64,000 nt of DNA. Origin: Colenecus sp045220475 (lineage in GTDB: Bacteria > Bacteroidota > Bacteroidia > Bacteroidales > Bacteroidaceae). Below, piece by piece: positions 52,578-61,407 of this stretch. The position numbers and the translations under genes were made by a program. Under the pieces are notes generated by a model. It saw only the letters and a list, made by a program, of their open reading frames with translations. It ran no database searches and was not told where the DNA came from. The stretch's first letter is position 1; every line of letters begins with the position of its first letter. The stretch covers positions 1-64,000 of the forward strand of contig JBGUVW010000053.1 of the NCBI GenBank assembly GCA_045220475.1, written 5' to 3'.

Positions 52578-53807
52578 TCAAATAATCTCACTCTCTACCG
52601 TACCGTCCGGGAATGTGGTTGTAAGACGGTCACCCTTATGGAGGTCTGCCGCACCTTTTACCACATGCCCGTTAAGCCGGGTCATTGTATAGCCACGCTT
52701 GAGTATAAGCACCGGATCTGCCGCCGCAATACTCTTATCCATAAGCTCCAGTTTGTGAATCTGAGAGGTTATGACATTGCCCACACCTGTCACAGCGCGG
52801 TTCCACAGGTTTTCAAGTATCTGCTCACGGCGCACGCGGGTTACCGCGAACAGAGATGGCAGCTTTTGTGTTAATTTCTCTATTCGCAGCTTCTCGGCAG
52901 TCATTCTCTCCGTTACGGCATCACTCATGCGGCGCGTCAAGTTCTCAAGTTCCGATGCGGTATCAAACACCTTGTTTATAAGGAACTCGGCCGCTGCTGT
53001 GGGAGTCTTGACCTTGGTATGAGCCACTACATCGGCCACAGTATCGTCACGCTCATGGCCTATTCCGGTTATGACAGGCAGCGGGAAATTGGCTATGTTG
53101 AATGCCAGGGCATATGAGTCAAAGCAGCTCAGTTCACTCACGGCACCTCCTCCACGTATTATGATCAGCACGTCAAAGTCATCACGGCGGCGTGCCACGG
53201 CATCCATAGCCGATATCACGCTGCGCTCCACATCATCACCCTGCATCAGGGCCGGAAACAGCTTAACGTAGAACCGGAATCCGTACACGTTATTTGACAA
53301 CTGGTCACAGAAATCACCGTATCCGGCAGCCGTGGCCGATGATATCACGGCAATTCTCTGCGGCAGCGCAGGTATGTCAAGTTCACGGTTAAGCCCTATC
53401 ACGCCGTCTTTCTCAAGCTGCTGCAGTATCTCCCTGCGGCGGCGGGCCATATCACCCAGAGTATAGGTAGGATCTATATCCTGTACGTTGAGCGAGTAGC
53501 CATAGACCTCATGGAATGTGACGGTGACCTGCAGCAGGACTTTCATGCCCACCTTAAGGGTCTCGCCAGTCTGCTGCTCAAAATAGGGTTTTATATGTAA
53601 CCATGTATTACGCCATATGTTGGCTTTGGCCTTGGCCAGGAAGGTACGCCCTGTGGGGTCTTTCTGGACAAGTTCCATATAGCAGTGTCCCTGCCCGGAG
53701 GGGCTGATTCCGCTAATTTCGGCCTGTACCCAGTAGGCATCGGGCAATTCAAACTGGAGCGTGCTTTTTACGCGTCCGTTAAGTTCAAGGAGAGTCAATG
53801 GTTCCAT
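52578..53807 (-). CDS. xseA: Exodeoxyribonuclease VII large subunit
   Basis: Start set at MEPLTLLELN (53807), 409 residues; the longer frame would run into the antiporter gene. N-terminal OB-fold (WVQAEISGISPSGQGHCYMEL), catalytic core with IAVISSATAAGYGDF, DVLIIIRGGGAVSELSCFD and PVITGIGHERDDTVADVVAH, then a long helical region and a C-terminal barrel strand (LKRGYTMTRLNG). Degrades single-strand DNA from both ends. 4 nt after the antiporter gene. Confidence 0.94.
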   Translation of the reverse strand: MEPLTLLELNGRVKSTLQFELPDAYWVQAEISGISPSGQGHCYMELVQKDPTGRTFLAKAKANIWRNTWLHIKPYFEQQTGETLKVGMKVLLQVTVTFHEVYGYSLNVQDIDPTYTLGDMARRRREILQQLEKDGVIGLNRELDIPALPQRIAVISSATAAGYGDFCDQLSNNVYGFRFYVKLFPALMQGDDVERSVISAMDAVARRRDDFDVLIIIRGGGAVSELSCFDSYALAFNIANFPLPVITGIGHERDDTVADVVAHTKVKTPTAAAEFLINKVFDTASELENLTRRMSDAVTERMTAEKLRIEKLTQKLPSLFAVTRVRREQILENLWNRAVTGVGNVITSQIHKLELMDKSIAAADPVLILKRGYTMTRLNGHVVKGAADLHKGDRLTTTFPDGTVESEII

Positions 53808-53811
53808 AGTA

Positions 53812-55449
53812 TCAACTGTTATCTGTTTCTGTAGGTTCCTGCTGTGAGATATGGCACAGTACCAGCACATCGGACGCCTGTAATACCGTATTGCCGTCCG
53901 GGATGGTGTTCTTGTCACCTCTTCTTATCATAACCACCACACCGCCATCCGGCCGGTCATAATCCATGATTCGCTGGCCCACCCACTTGCTGCCGGGTTT
54001 AATTGTATGCTCCTCAAGGAACGTGTGGTTATCCTCAAAGCTCTTGGTTATGATGACCACGCTGTCACCCTTCTTTATCTTGGTGTTACCGCGGGGCAGC
54101 ACCTTCTGGCCGTCACGCATGATCATGGCTATGAGCAGGTTCTTGGGCAGTCCCAGTTCACGTATCTGCTTGCCTTCCCAGGCACTGCCCTCCTTTATGG
54201 TTATGCGACCGAACTGGACATCAGTATCCTCAACATAGTCATTGAATGTCTTCATCACATCCACGCTGTCATCAATCATATCCAGCCACCCGGCCACGGC
54301 AGGCAGGAGTGAGCCCTGGATTGTGATGGATAGCAGAACTATGCAGAAAACTATGTTGAAAAGATCAACATTCATATCCGATACCGTTCCCGTAGCCATG
54401 ATGGCAAACACGATGGATGCGGCACCCCTGAGCCCCACGAATGACACCAGCATACGTTGTCTGAACCTGTATCCTTTACTGCGTGAGAACGGAGTGAGAA
54501 CCAGGCTGACTGCAAGCGGACGTGCCACAAACAGCAAGAACGCGAATATTATCAGGGCCGGGACAATTACCCTGTGCATCATGGCCGGACGTGCCAGCAG
54601 ACCCAGCAGGAAGAATATGAGCACCTGCATAAGTCCGGTCGTTCCGTCAAAGAAGGCAACCAGGTTTTTCTTGTCCTTGAGGTCGGCATTACCCATTATG
54701 ATACCGGCCAGATAGGCACTCAGGTATCCGTTTCCGCCCAGGAATGACGGCAGGGCATATGAGAGTATGGCTATGGCAAGCACAAAAAGTGATCCGTAGG
54801 CAGTGGCGCGTGACCGCATCTTCTTGAATATGTGTACCGCCACGATTGCTATCAGCCAGCCACCCAGCACGCCGAACAGAATCTGCCCCACAAGCATGAG
54901 CGCCACTCCGCCGCCCGATGCAGTCCCGCTACGCAGTGAGAGCATCACCATGGTAAGCATGTATGCGAACGGGTCATTACTGCCGCTCTCAACCTCAAGC
55001 AGCGATGCCGTGTTGTTCTTGAGACCAAGTTTGCGTGAACGCAGTATGGAGAATACCGATGCTGCATCGGTAGATGCAAGTACCGATCCCAGCAGTAATC
55101 CGTCCATCCACTCCCATCGGAGCGCATAATGGCAGAACACTCCCACCATCCCCGATGTAAGGATCACACCTACACTGGCCAGCAGGCCGGACTCAACCGC
55201 CACACGGCCGGCACTCTCCCATCGGGTGCCGAATCCGCCGTAGAACATTATGAATATGAGAGCCACCGTACAGGTCTGCTCCGCAAAATCCATATTATCC
55301 AGATGTATAGGGATAAGGCCGTTGTTACCGAATATAATACCCAGCACTATGAATGCCAAGAGAGTAGGTACACCAATCCTGTTCGTGACATGGTTCAACC
55401 ATACACAGATCAGGATTACAAGGCCTATGAGTATCAGAAACAACGTCAT
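53812..55449 (-). CDS. K+/H+ antiporter of the CPA1/NhaP2 type
   Basis: A 545-residue inner-membrane protein from MTLFLILIG (55449). About 12 membrane spans (1-390) with the ion-binding STDAASVFSILRS and VESGSNDPFAYML motifs, then two TrkA-C/RCK_C-type domains (ITIKEGSAWEGKQIRELGLP and TIKPGSKWVGQRIM). It exchanges K+ (or Na+) for protons in pH and turgor control. First gene of the operon. A TATCTTTG box ends 5 nt before the ATG, so its transcript may have almost no leader. Confidence 0.9.
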   Translation of the reverse strand: MTLFLILIGLVILICVWLNHVTNRIGVPTLLAFIVLGIIFGNNGLIPIHLDNMDFAEQTCTVALIFIMFYGGFGTRWESAGRVAVESGLLASVGVILTSGMVGVFCHYALRWEWMDGLLLGSVLASTDAASVFSILRSRKLGLKNNTASLLEVESGSNDPFAYMLTMVMLSLRSGTASGGGVALMLVGQILFGVLGGWLIAIVAVHIFKKMRSRATAYGSLFVLAIAILSYALPSFLGGNGYLSAYLAGIIMGNADLKDKKNLVAFFDGTTGLMQVLIFFLLGLLARPAMMHRVIVPALIIFAFLLFVARPLAVSLVLTPFSRSKGYRFRQRMLVSFVGLRGAASIVFAIMATGTVSDMNVDLFNIVFCIVLLSITIQGSLLPAVAGWLDMIDDSVDVMKTFNDYVEDTDVQFGRITIKEGSAWEGKQIRELGLPKNLLIAMIMRDGQKVLPRGNTKIKKGDSVVIITKSFEDNHTFLEEHTIKPGSKWVGQRIMDYDRPDGGVVVMIRRGDKNTIPDGNTVLQASDVLVLCHISQQEPTETDNS

Positions 55450-55453
55450 GTTG

Positions 55454-55461
55454 CAAAGATA
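55454..55461 (-). promoter_or_regulatory. -7 box directly before the antiporter ATG
   Basis: The minus strand reads TATCTTTG (TAnnTTTG). With normal spacing the transcript would begin at or next to the ATG at 55449, which points to a leaderless mRNA. This also argues against the longer frame starting at 55464. Confidence 0.5.
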
Positions 55462-55509
55462 CAAAAAACAGACTTGCTTGTACAGATATGGGGAATTTTT
55501 GGTTCAGGC

Positions 55510-56010
55510 CTACACACCCTCCCTTTTTATCTCCAGGACCTCAAGATTACGGAATGTTTTGCCCTCAATTTCCAGACGTACCAGCGTACGTACCTTCTGC
55601 CACCCCTGCAGGCCTGCGGCACCGGGATTAATGAACAGCATGTTGTATTTCTTGTCATGCATGACCTTGAGTATGTGCGAATGGCCACATACAAACAGAT
55701 CCGGAGTCTCCAGCAGCAGCTGTTCACGGGCGGCATGGTCATAATGGTCAGGTGACCCGCCTATGTGTTTCATCATGATATTGGCATCCTCCACCTTGAA
55801 ACGGTACAGTTCAGTGGTGGAGTGGCGCACATCCTGTCCGTCACAGTTTCCGTATACGGCACGCAGCAGAGCTATCTTTGAGAGACGCTCCATTATCTCA
55901 TACGTACCTATGTCACCGGCATGCCATATCTCGTCACACCCCTGCAGGAATGTGGCGTAGCGGTCATCCCAGTAGCCGTGAGTATCGGACAGGATTCCTA
56001 TACGTTTCAT
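55510..56010 (-). CDS. YfcE/MJ0936-type metallophosphoesterase
   Basis: A 166-residue phosphodiesterase. Metal ligands are seen in GILSDTHGYWD, WHAGDIG, VYGNCD and CGHSHILKV, and the FINPGAAG motif is typical of the subfamily. Natural substrate unknown. Its start overlaps the upstream kinase-like gene stop by 4 nt (ATGA). Confidence 0.9.
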   Translation of the reverse strand: MKRIGILSDTHGYWDDRYATFLQGCDEIWHAGDIGTYEIMERLSKIALLRAVYGNCDGQDVRHSTTELYRFKVEDANIMMKHIGGSPDHYDHAAREQLLLETPDLFVCGHSHILKVMHDKKYNMLFINPGAAGLQGWQKVRTLVRLEIEGKTFRNLEVLEIKREGV

Positions 56011-56639
56011 ATTCCCAGACGCTCCTTAGCCAGTGCTACAATCATCTCGGCACACTTGTCATAACCGAGAGTGCTGCTGTTAAGGCAGATGTCATAAACG
56101 GCGGGGTCACCCCATGTGCGGCCGGTGAAATAGTTGTAATATGATGAGCGTTTGTGGTCTATGTCTTCAATAAGTGAGAGGGCCTTGGACTCTGTCATAC
56201 CCTCATCGGCATGACGCAGCACGCGGGCCACGCGGTCATCCTTATCGGCTGCTATGAATACGTTTAGCAGGCGGTCGCTGTCACGCAACACATAGTCTGC
56301 GCATCGGCCTATGAACACACAGTCCTCCTGCTCATGGATGTGCTGTATGGCATCACTCTGCATCTTGAACAGGGACTCGTTGCTCAGGTAATTGGCGGCA
56401 AATCCGTTACTGCTGTTAAAGTGACTCATAAAGAGAGAGCGCAGTCCGCGGCGGGTCTTCTCCTCATCGGCCTCGTCAAAGAACTGCTCGCTGAATCCGG
56501 TATTCTGGGCCGCTTTCTTGAGCAGGTCGCGGTCATACACCTTGATACCCAGCTGCTCAGCTACCAGAGCTGCCACGTTACGGCCACCGCTGCAGAACTT
56601 GCGGCCTATGCATATACAGTAGTGTTTGTCCTTTTCCAT
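56007..56639 (-). CDS. Cytidylate kinase-like protein
   Basis: A 210-residue member of the cytidylate-kinase-like family (AAA_33/Cytidylate_kin2). The P-loop region reads GRKFCSGGRNVAALVAEQLG, followed by YDRDLLKKAA and the FIGRCADYVLR strand-loop, as in the family. Substrate is uncertain; it is not the main Cmk. 1 nt after the MATE gene. Confidence 0.82.
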   Translation of the reverse strand: MEKDKHYCICIGRKFCSGGRNVAALVAEQLGIKVYDRDLLKKAAQNTGFSEQFFDEADEEKTRRGLRSLFMSHFNSSNGFAANYLSNESLFKMQSDAIQHIHEQEDCVFIGRCADYVLRDSDRLLNVFIAADKDDRVARVLRHADEGMTESKALSLIEDIDHKRSSYYNYFTGRTWGDPAVYDICLNSSTLGYDKCAEMIVALAKERLGI

Positions 56640-56640
56640 A

Positions 56641-57990
56641 TTATGCCATTTTTTTGAGTTTCTTTACTTGGGGAATAAGCAGGGATACTCCCAGTATCAC
56701 TGAGAGGAAATCCGATGCCGGCATGCTGTACCATATTCCGTTGATGCCGTAGTAACGCGGCAGAATGAGAAGGAACGGGATAAGCAGGAGCAGCTGGCGT
56801 GACAGGGACATCAGGATTGACTTGCCCGGCATGCCTATGCTCTGGAAGAAGTTTCCCGTAACCATCTGTGAGCCTACCAGCGGGAATACCAGGAACGTGA
56901 GTTTCATACCCGTCATGGCTATGGCGGTAAGCTCGGGGTCATCGGTAAAGATACGGATGCACATACCCGGCAGGAACTCAGTGATGGCGAATCCCAGCGT
57001 GGTCACTATAGTGCCAAAGAACATAGTCAGATAGAGAACCCTGAGCACGCGGTCAAACTGACGCGCACCGTAGTTGTAACCTGCAATAGGCTGCATGGCC
57101 TGGTTGAATCCCATCACCATCATGACGATGAGGAATCCAAAGCTGTTCACGATACTGTATGCGCCTATAGCCACGTCACTGCCGTACTTGAGCAGGCCGC
57201 GGTTAATGAGCAGCACCACAAAGCAGGCGGCGGCGTTCATAAGACAGGGTGAAAGGCCTATGGTGACGATATTCTTTACCAGGTCTCCGCGCAGACGGTA
57301 GGTGCCGCGCTGCAGATGTATGAGCTCACTCTTGTCAGAGAGTTGGAAACACTGCCATGTGAATGCCAGCACCTGTGAAATCACGGTGGCAATTGCGGCA
57401 CCCTTGATGCCCCACTGGAACACCATGATAAAGAGATAGTCCAGCAGTGTATTGAGCAGCACCGTTCCTATGGTGGCTATCATAGCCTTGTTGGGGTGTC
57501 CGGCGGCACGCAGTATGCAGTTTATACCCAGATAAAGATGGGTGAACGCGTTTCCGGCCAGGATAATGACCATATACTCACGGGCATAGCCGATGGTCAC
57601 ATCGGTGGCACCGAACAGTCTCAGTATGGGGTCTATGAAAATGAGTGCCAGCAGTCCGAACGATACTCCGATGAGTATGTTCATGGTCACGGAGTTACCC
57701 AGCAGCATCTGAGCGCTCTTATGGTCTTTCTGACCCAGTTTAAGTGAAATCATTGTACCCGATCCCACGCCCACCATTGAGCCCAGCGCTGCTGACAGGT
57801 TCATGAGCGGGAATGTCACGGCAAGCCCTGAAAGGGCCATAGTACCTACGCCGTGCCCTATGAACGCACGGTCTACGATGTTGTAAAGTGATGATGCCAG
57901 CATGGCAATCATAGCAGGAACCGCATATCTTATGAGCAACTTACCAACCTTGTCTGTGCCCAGTTCCTGAGGTGTCTTCAATTCAGCCAT
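56641..57990 (-). CDS. MATE-family efflux transporter
   Basis: A 449-residue transporter with 12 predicted spans in two pseudo-symmetric halves. The start region (KLLIRYAVPAMIAMLASSLYNIVDRAFIGHGVG), LGSMVGVGSGTMISLKLGQ and FNQAMQPIAGYNYGAR fit the MepA/DinF-like MATE group that exports cationic drugs with Na+ or H+. First gene of a three-gene operon; -7 box at 58013-58020. Confidence 0.92.
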   Translation of the reverse strand: MAELKTPQELGTDKVGKLLIRYAVPAMIAMLASSLYNIVDRAFIGHGVGTMALSGLAVTFPLMNLSAALGSMVGVGSGTMISLKLGQKDHKSAQMLLGNSVTMNILIGVSFGLLALIFIDPILRLFGATDVTIGYAREYMVIILAGNAFTHLYLGINCILRAAGHPNKAMIATIGTVLLNTLLDYLFIMVFQWGIKGAAIATVISQVLAFTWQCFQLSDKSELIHLQRGTYRLRGDLVKNIVTIGLSPCLMNAAACFVVLLINRGLLKYGSDVAIGAYSIVNSFGFLIVMMVMGFNQAMQPIAGYNYGARQFDRVLRVLYLTMFFGTIVTTLGFAITEFLPGMCIRIFTDDPELTAIAMTGMKLTFLVFPLVGSQMVTGNFFQSIGMPGKSILMSLSRQLLLLIPFLLILPRYYGINGIWYSMPASDFLSVILGVSLLIPQVKKLKKMA

Positions 57991-58012
57991 TTAACTATTC
58001 TATATTCCGGTG

Positions 58013-58020
58013 CAAAGTTA
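58013..58020 (-). promoter_or_regulatory. -7 box of the MATE operon
   Basis: The minus strand reads TAACTTTG, a full -7 match, about 22 nt before the ATG at 57990. Confidence 0.55.
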
Positions 58021-58171
58021 CAATTTTAAGGGGTTGGTTGTGTCCCCGGTTCTGCCAATAAACCCCATATTGTCTTAACTAATTTTTAACGGGGCGGATT
58101 AAACTTTTGGAATTTCCGGATATCTTATTTGTGACGACAGAAATTAGTTTCTAACCTAAATAACAAACAAA

Positions 58172-58705
58172 ATGAAAAAGATTTTATTCGCAATTGCAGC
58201 TCTGATGGTATCTACACTGAGTTTTGCACAGGGATTTGGCGGCGGTTTCGGCGGCGGCCAGGGTATGAGCATGAATCCTGAGGATATGGCCAAGCGTCAG
58301 GCTGACCGTCTTAAGGAGCAGCTGGAGCTGACACAGGTTCAGTATGACTCAATCTACAACTACTACCTGGCAAGCAGCAAGGAGCAGGCAGCTCGCCGTG
58401 AGCAGATGCAGAACGGTGGCCAGCCCGAGCAGCAGGATATGCAGGCCATGATGGAGCAGATGCAGAAGCAGCGTCAGGCTCAGGAGGAGAAGATCAAGTC
58501 TTTCCTGACCGATGACCAGAAGAAGAAATATGATGAGGCTCAGGAGCAGCGTCGTCAGCAGCGTGGCCAGGGTGGCCAAGGCGGATTCGGCGGCGGCATG
58601 GGCGGCCAGCGTCCTCAGGGTGGCCAGGGTGGCCAGCGTCCCCAGGGCGGTCAGCGTCCTCAGGGCGGCCAGGGAGGTGCAGCACCTCAGGGCTTTGGTT
58701 TCTGA
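58172..58705 (+). CDS. Spy-like secreted protein with Gly/Gln/Arg-Pro tail
   Basis: A 177-residue protein with signal peptide (to LSFAQ). Residues 30-125 are helical with MAKRQADRLKEQLELTQVQ and SFLTDDQKKKYDEAQEQRR, the pattern of Spy/CpxP (LTxxQ) periplasmic chaperone-like proteins common in Bacteroidetes. A Gly-rich block precedes the helical part, and the tail from about 128 is GGQRPQGG-type repeats like the tracts in the polysaccharide genes at 26.4-31.6 kb. It is followed by a terminator hairpin and then the MG2/plug-like gene at 58775. Confidence 0.75.
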   Translation: MKKILFAIAALMVSTLSFAQGFGGGFGGGQGMSMNPEDMAKRQADRLKEQLELTQVQYDSIYNYYLASSKEQAARREQMQNGGQPEQQDMQAMMEQMQKQRQAQEEKIKSFLTDDQKKKYDEAQEQRRQQRGQGGQGGFGGGMGGQRPQGGQGGQRPQGGQRPQGGQGGAAPQGFGF

Positions 58706-58724
58706 TCAATCCCAATCAAACAAA

Positions 58725-58760
58725 ACGGGTGGACCGGTATCCGGTTCACCTGTTTTTTTT
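58725..58760 (+). terminator. Terminator between the Spy-like gene and the MG2/plug-like gene
   Basis: 58725-58737 pairs with 58741-58753 in a 13-bp stem with two G-U pairs and a 3-nt loop, followed by a U run. It ends about 15 nt before the next ATG, so the next gene may depend on read-through. Confidence 0.85.
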
Positions 58761-58774
58761 ATAAATTCGCAACC

Positions 58775-61369
58775 ATGAAACGCCTGATTACTATAATAGT
58801 TGCTTTACTGTCCTTTTCTGTCGTATTCGCAGAGAAAGCCAAAAAGAAGAATAATGACCAACCCGCAGACCCCACACATGAACTGATGCGGTTTGCAGGT
58901 AACATTCACCAGTTCAACAGCATATTCCCTCAGGAGAAAGTCTATCTGGAGTTTGACAACACCGCTTACTTTCAGGGAGAGACCATATGGTTCAAGGCAT
59001 TCGTAACACATGCCACCACTCTTAAACGTGCTCCCAGCAAGGTTCTCTATGTGGATTTCATAGCTCCTACCGGACATGTGATAGAGAGGCAGAAACTCAA
59101 GATCGTGGCCGGACAGTGTGACGGCGCCATCATTCTGGTTGACGCAGCCACATCTCAGGCACGTGAAAAACGCGGTATGGTAGAGTATCCCAGCGGTTTC
59201 TATGAGATAAGGGCCTATACGCAGAACATGCTTGATTTCAGCAAGGAGGCCATATTCTCACGTGTCATCCCGGTTTACGTAAAGCCCAAACGCCCCACTG
59301 ATTTTGAGAGTTCATACGTGGTCCTTGAAGAGGAGAACCCCATGATACGCAGCATCCGTGATGAGGCCGAAGAGAAGAACCACAAGATTGACCTCATGTT
59401 CTACCCCGAGGGTGGAGACCTTATTGAGGGACTGCCCTGCAACGTGGCTTTCAAGGCTACCGGAAAGGATGCACTGGCCATAGACGGATACGTATTGACC
59501 GGCAGCGGCGACACCGCACGTACCATACATGACGGAATGGGATCATTCCAGATCACCCCTGACGGTTCAGATGCCGTACGTTTTGTGACCGCCGACGGCA
59601 AGAGCTCCCGGTTCAGTCTGCCCAGCCCCAAAAAGAGCGGCTATTCAATGATGACCACCTCAATAACTGACACTGTCATGCACGTGAACATACGCCGTAC
59701 CGCCGACCGCGTAGGCGAGAACACTGCATTGGCCGTAACATGCCGCGGTGACCTGATATACTTCAAGGAGATTGATTCAAGTGACAGTATAGAACTCAAT
59801 GTTGACTGCTCCCACTGGCCGCTGGGCGTATGCCGTATGACTCTTTATGACAAAAAGGGCATGATACTGTCATCACGCAGCATTTTCCACAACAACGCAG
59901 AGTTCCAGAGTCCCACCATAACACTCATTACCGACAGTCTTTCACGCCAGCCTTTCAGCAAGGAGATCCTTTCACTCAAGCTCACCGACAAGGAGGGCAA
60001 CCCGCTGCGTGACCGTTTCTGCCTCTCTGTCCGTGACGCAGGTGATTTTGGTACCGGAATGTCTGACAACCTGATGTCCAACCTGCTGTTGTCATCGGAC
60101 CTGAGGGGTTACATCCATAAACCGGCATGGTATCTGGAGGCCAATGACCAGGAGCATAGTGACGCCCTTAACCTGCTTACTCTGGTACAGGGTTGGGAGC
60201 GTTATGAGTGGCAGTACATGACCGGCCAGAAACAGTTCTCCGAGAAACACCGTGTAGAGGACAGCCTTACCATGAACGGTTGGGTGCTCTCCTACTCCAG
60301 ACGCAAGCCTGTGGATGGTGTTGACGTGTATGCATCGGTCATACCCAGTGACAAGAGCAAGTTTGAGTCATTCCAGTACCACACTGACACTACATGTTAC
60401 TTTGGTTTTGACCTTAGCGACTTTTACGGCAAGGCCAAGATGACCATAAGCCTGATGACACACAAGCGTAACGGAAAGACCAAGTATGAGACCAGCACCC
60501 GAATCAAGTTTGAGCGTTCCGATATGCCCGAGTCACGCTCGCTGCTCAAGCAGGAGATTGACCTGAGCCGTAATAACCGCAAAGTGGTGGACCCCACAGC
60601 CCGTGATACCAAGAAAACCGATGACGGTCTGCCGCTTATCATCAATGAGGACCTGGGTATTATGCTGGATGATGTGGATATCACCGAGGAGCGTCAGTTT
60701 GTGGATTATGACACATTCACCTCATGGGATGCCGAGAAAGAGTCCGAGATGGAACTTGACATGGGCGAGTATACCACCGATGTTGAGGGTTATTTCCTGG
60801 AGAAAGGCATCCGGTTTGAGGAGTATCCGCCATTCTTCTATGTACACAACCAGGAGAAAGTGCTGGACAAAAAGCCTTTTGACGAACCCATGAGCATAGA
60901 TATGATTGACGTAAAGAGTATCATTGTCTATGATGACGGCATGTATCCCAAGCACTTCACTGAGTTCACACCGCTGCTGTTTGACTACCACCGCAGCCGT
61001 GGTGAGACATCGGATTTTGTAGTGTGGATAGACACCACATGGAGCAAGTACCGTCTGGTGGATATTCTCATTAAGCCTGACCGGGACCTGCTGTCATACA
61101 AGGATATCCGCAACCTGAGCCGCCGTATCACCAGCGTTGACGGTTTCTCCACTCCGGTTGAGTATTACGGACCGCAGTACCCCGAAGGTGCCGTATACGG
61201 AGATGTTGACGCCCGCCGTACCGTTTACTGGAATCCCAATGTGATTACGGACAAGGACGGTAATGCCCGCGTGGAGTTCTACAACAACAGCTTCTCCAAG
61301 CGTTACACCATCAGCGGCGCCGGCATCACACCCGCCGGTACCCCCTTCATCCTAAATAAGAACTGGTAA
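58775..61369 (+). CDS. MG2/TonB-plug-like secreted protein, subgroup B copy 2
   Basis: An 864-residue protein with signal peptide (to VVFAE) and the domain order of the array at 31.7-43.8 kb: MG2-like DNTAYFQGETIWFKAFV near residue 50, carboxypeptidase-regulatory-like domain near 490, plug-like MIDVKSIIVYDDG near 710, and the end ITPAGTPFILNKNW. It is closest to the copy at 41223. It is on the other strand, 15 kb away from the array, with the Spy-like gene in front. No separate promoter fits between the terminator and the ATG. Confidence 0.75.
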   Translation: MKRLITIIVALLSFSVVFAEKAKKKNNDQPADPTHELMRFAGNIHQFNSIFPQEKVYLEFDNTAYFQGETIWFKAFVTHATTLKRAPSKVLYVDFIAPTGHVIERQKLKIVAGQCDGAIILVDAATSQAREKRGMVEYPSGFYEIRAYTQNMLDFSKEAIFSRVIPVYVKPKRPTDFESSYVVLEEENPMIRSIRDEAEEKNHKIDLMFYPEGGDLIEGLPCNVAFKATGKDALAIDGYVLTGSGDTARTIHDGMGSFQITPDGSDAVRFVTADGKSSRFSLPSPKKSGYSMMTTSITDTVMHVNIRRTADRVGENTALAVTCRGDLIYFKEIDSSDSIELNVDCSHWPLGVCRMTLYDKKGMILSSRSIFHNNAEFQSPTITLITDSLSRQPFSKEILSLKLTDKEGNPLRDRFCLSVRDAGDFGTGMSDNLMSNLLLSSDLRGYIHKPAWYLEANDQEHSDALNLLTLVQGWERYEWQYMTGQKQFSEKHRVEDSLTMNGWVLSYSRRKPVDGVDVYASVIPSDKSKFESFQYHTDTTCYFGFDLSDFYGKAKMTISLMTHKRNGKTKYETSTRIKFERSDMPESRSLLKQEIDLSRNNRKVVDPTARDTKKTDDGLPLIINEDLGIMLDDVDITEERQFVDYDTFTSWDAEKESEMELDMGEYTTDVEGYFLEKGIRFEEYPPFFYVHNQEKVLDKKPFDEPMSIDMIDVKSIIVYDDGMYPKHFTEFTPLLFDYHRSRGETSDFVVWIDTTWSKYRLVDILIKPDRDLLSYKDIRNLSRRITSVDGFSTPVEYYGPQYPEGAVYGDVDARRTVYWNPNVITDKDGNARVEFYNNSFSKRYTISGAGITPAGTPFILNKNW

Positions 61370-61405
61370 AATGTGGAAAAGGGGACAGTCCCCAATTTCA
61401 CATTT
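61369..61405. terminator. Bidirectional terminator with GGGGACAGTCCCC core
   Basis: AAATGTG (61369-61375) and CACATTT (61399-61405) flank the palindrome GGGGACAGTCCCC (61381-61393). It lies between convergent genes and probably stops both. The palindrome core is the second copy of the element seen at 15494-15507. Confidence 0.65.
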
Positions 61406-61407
61406 TT

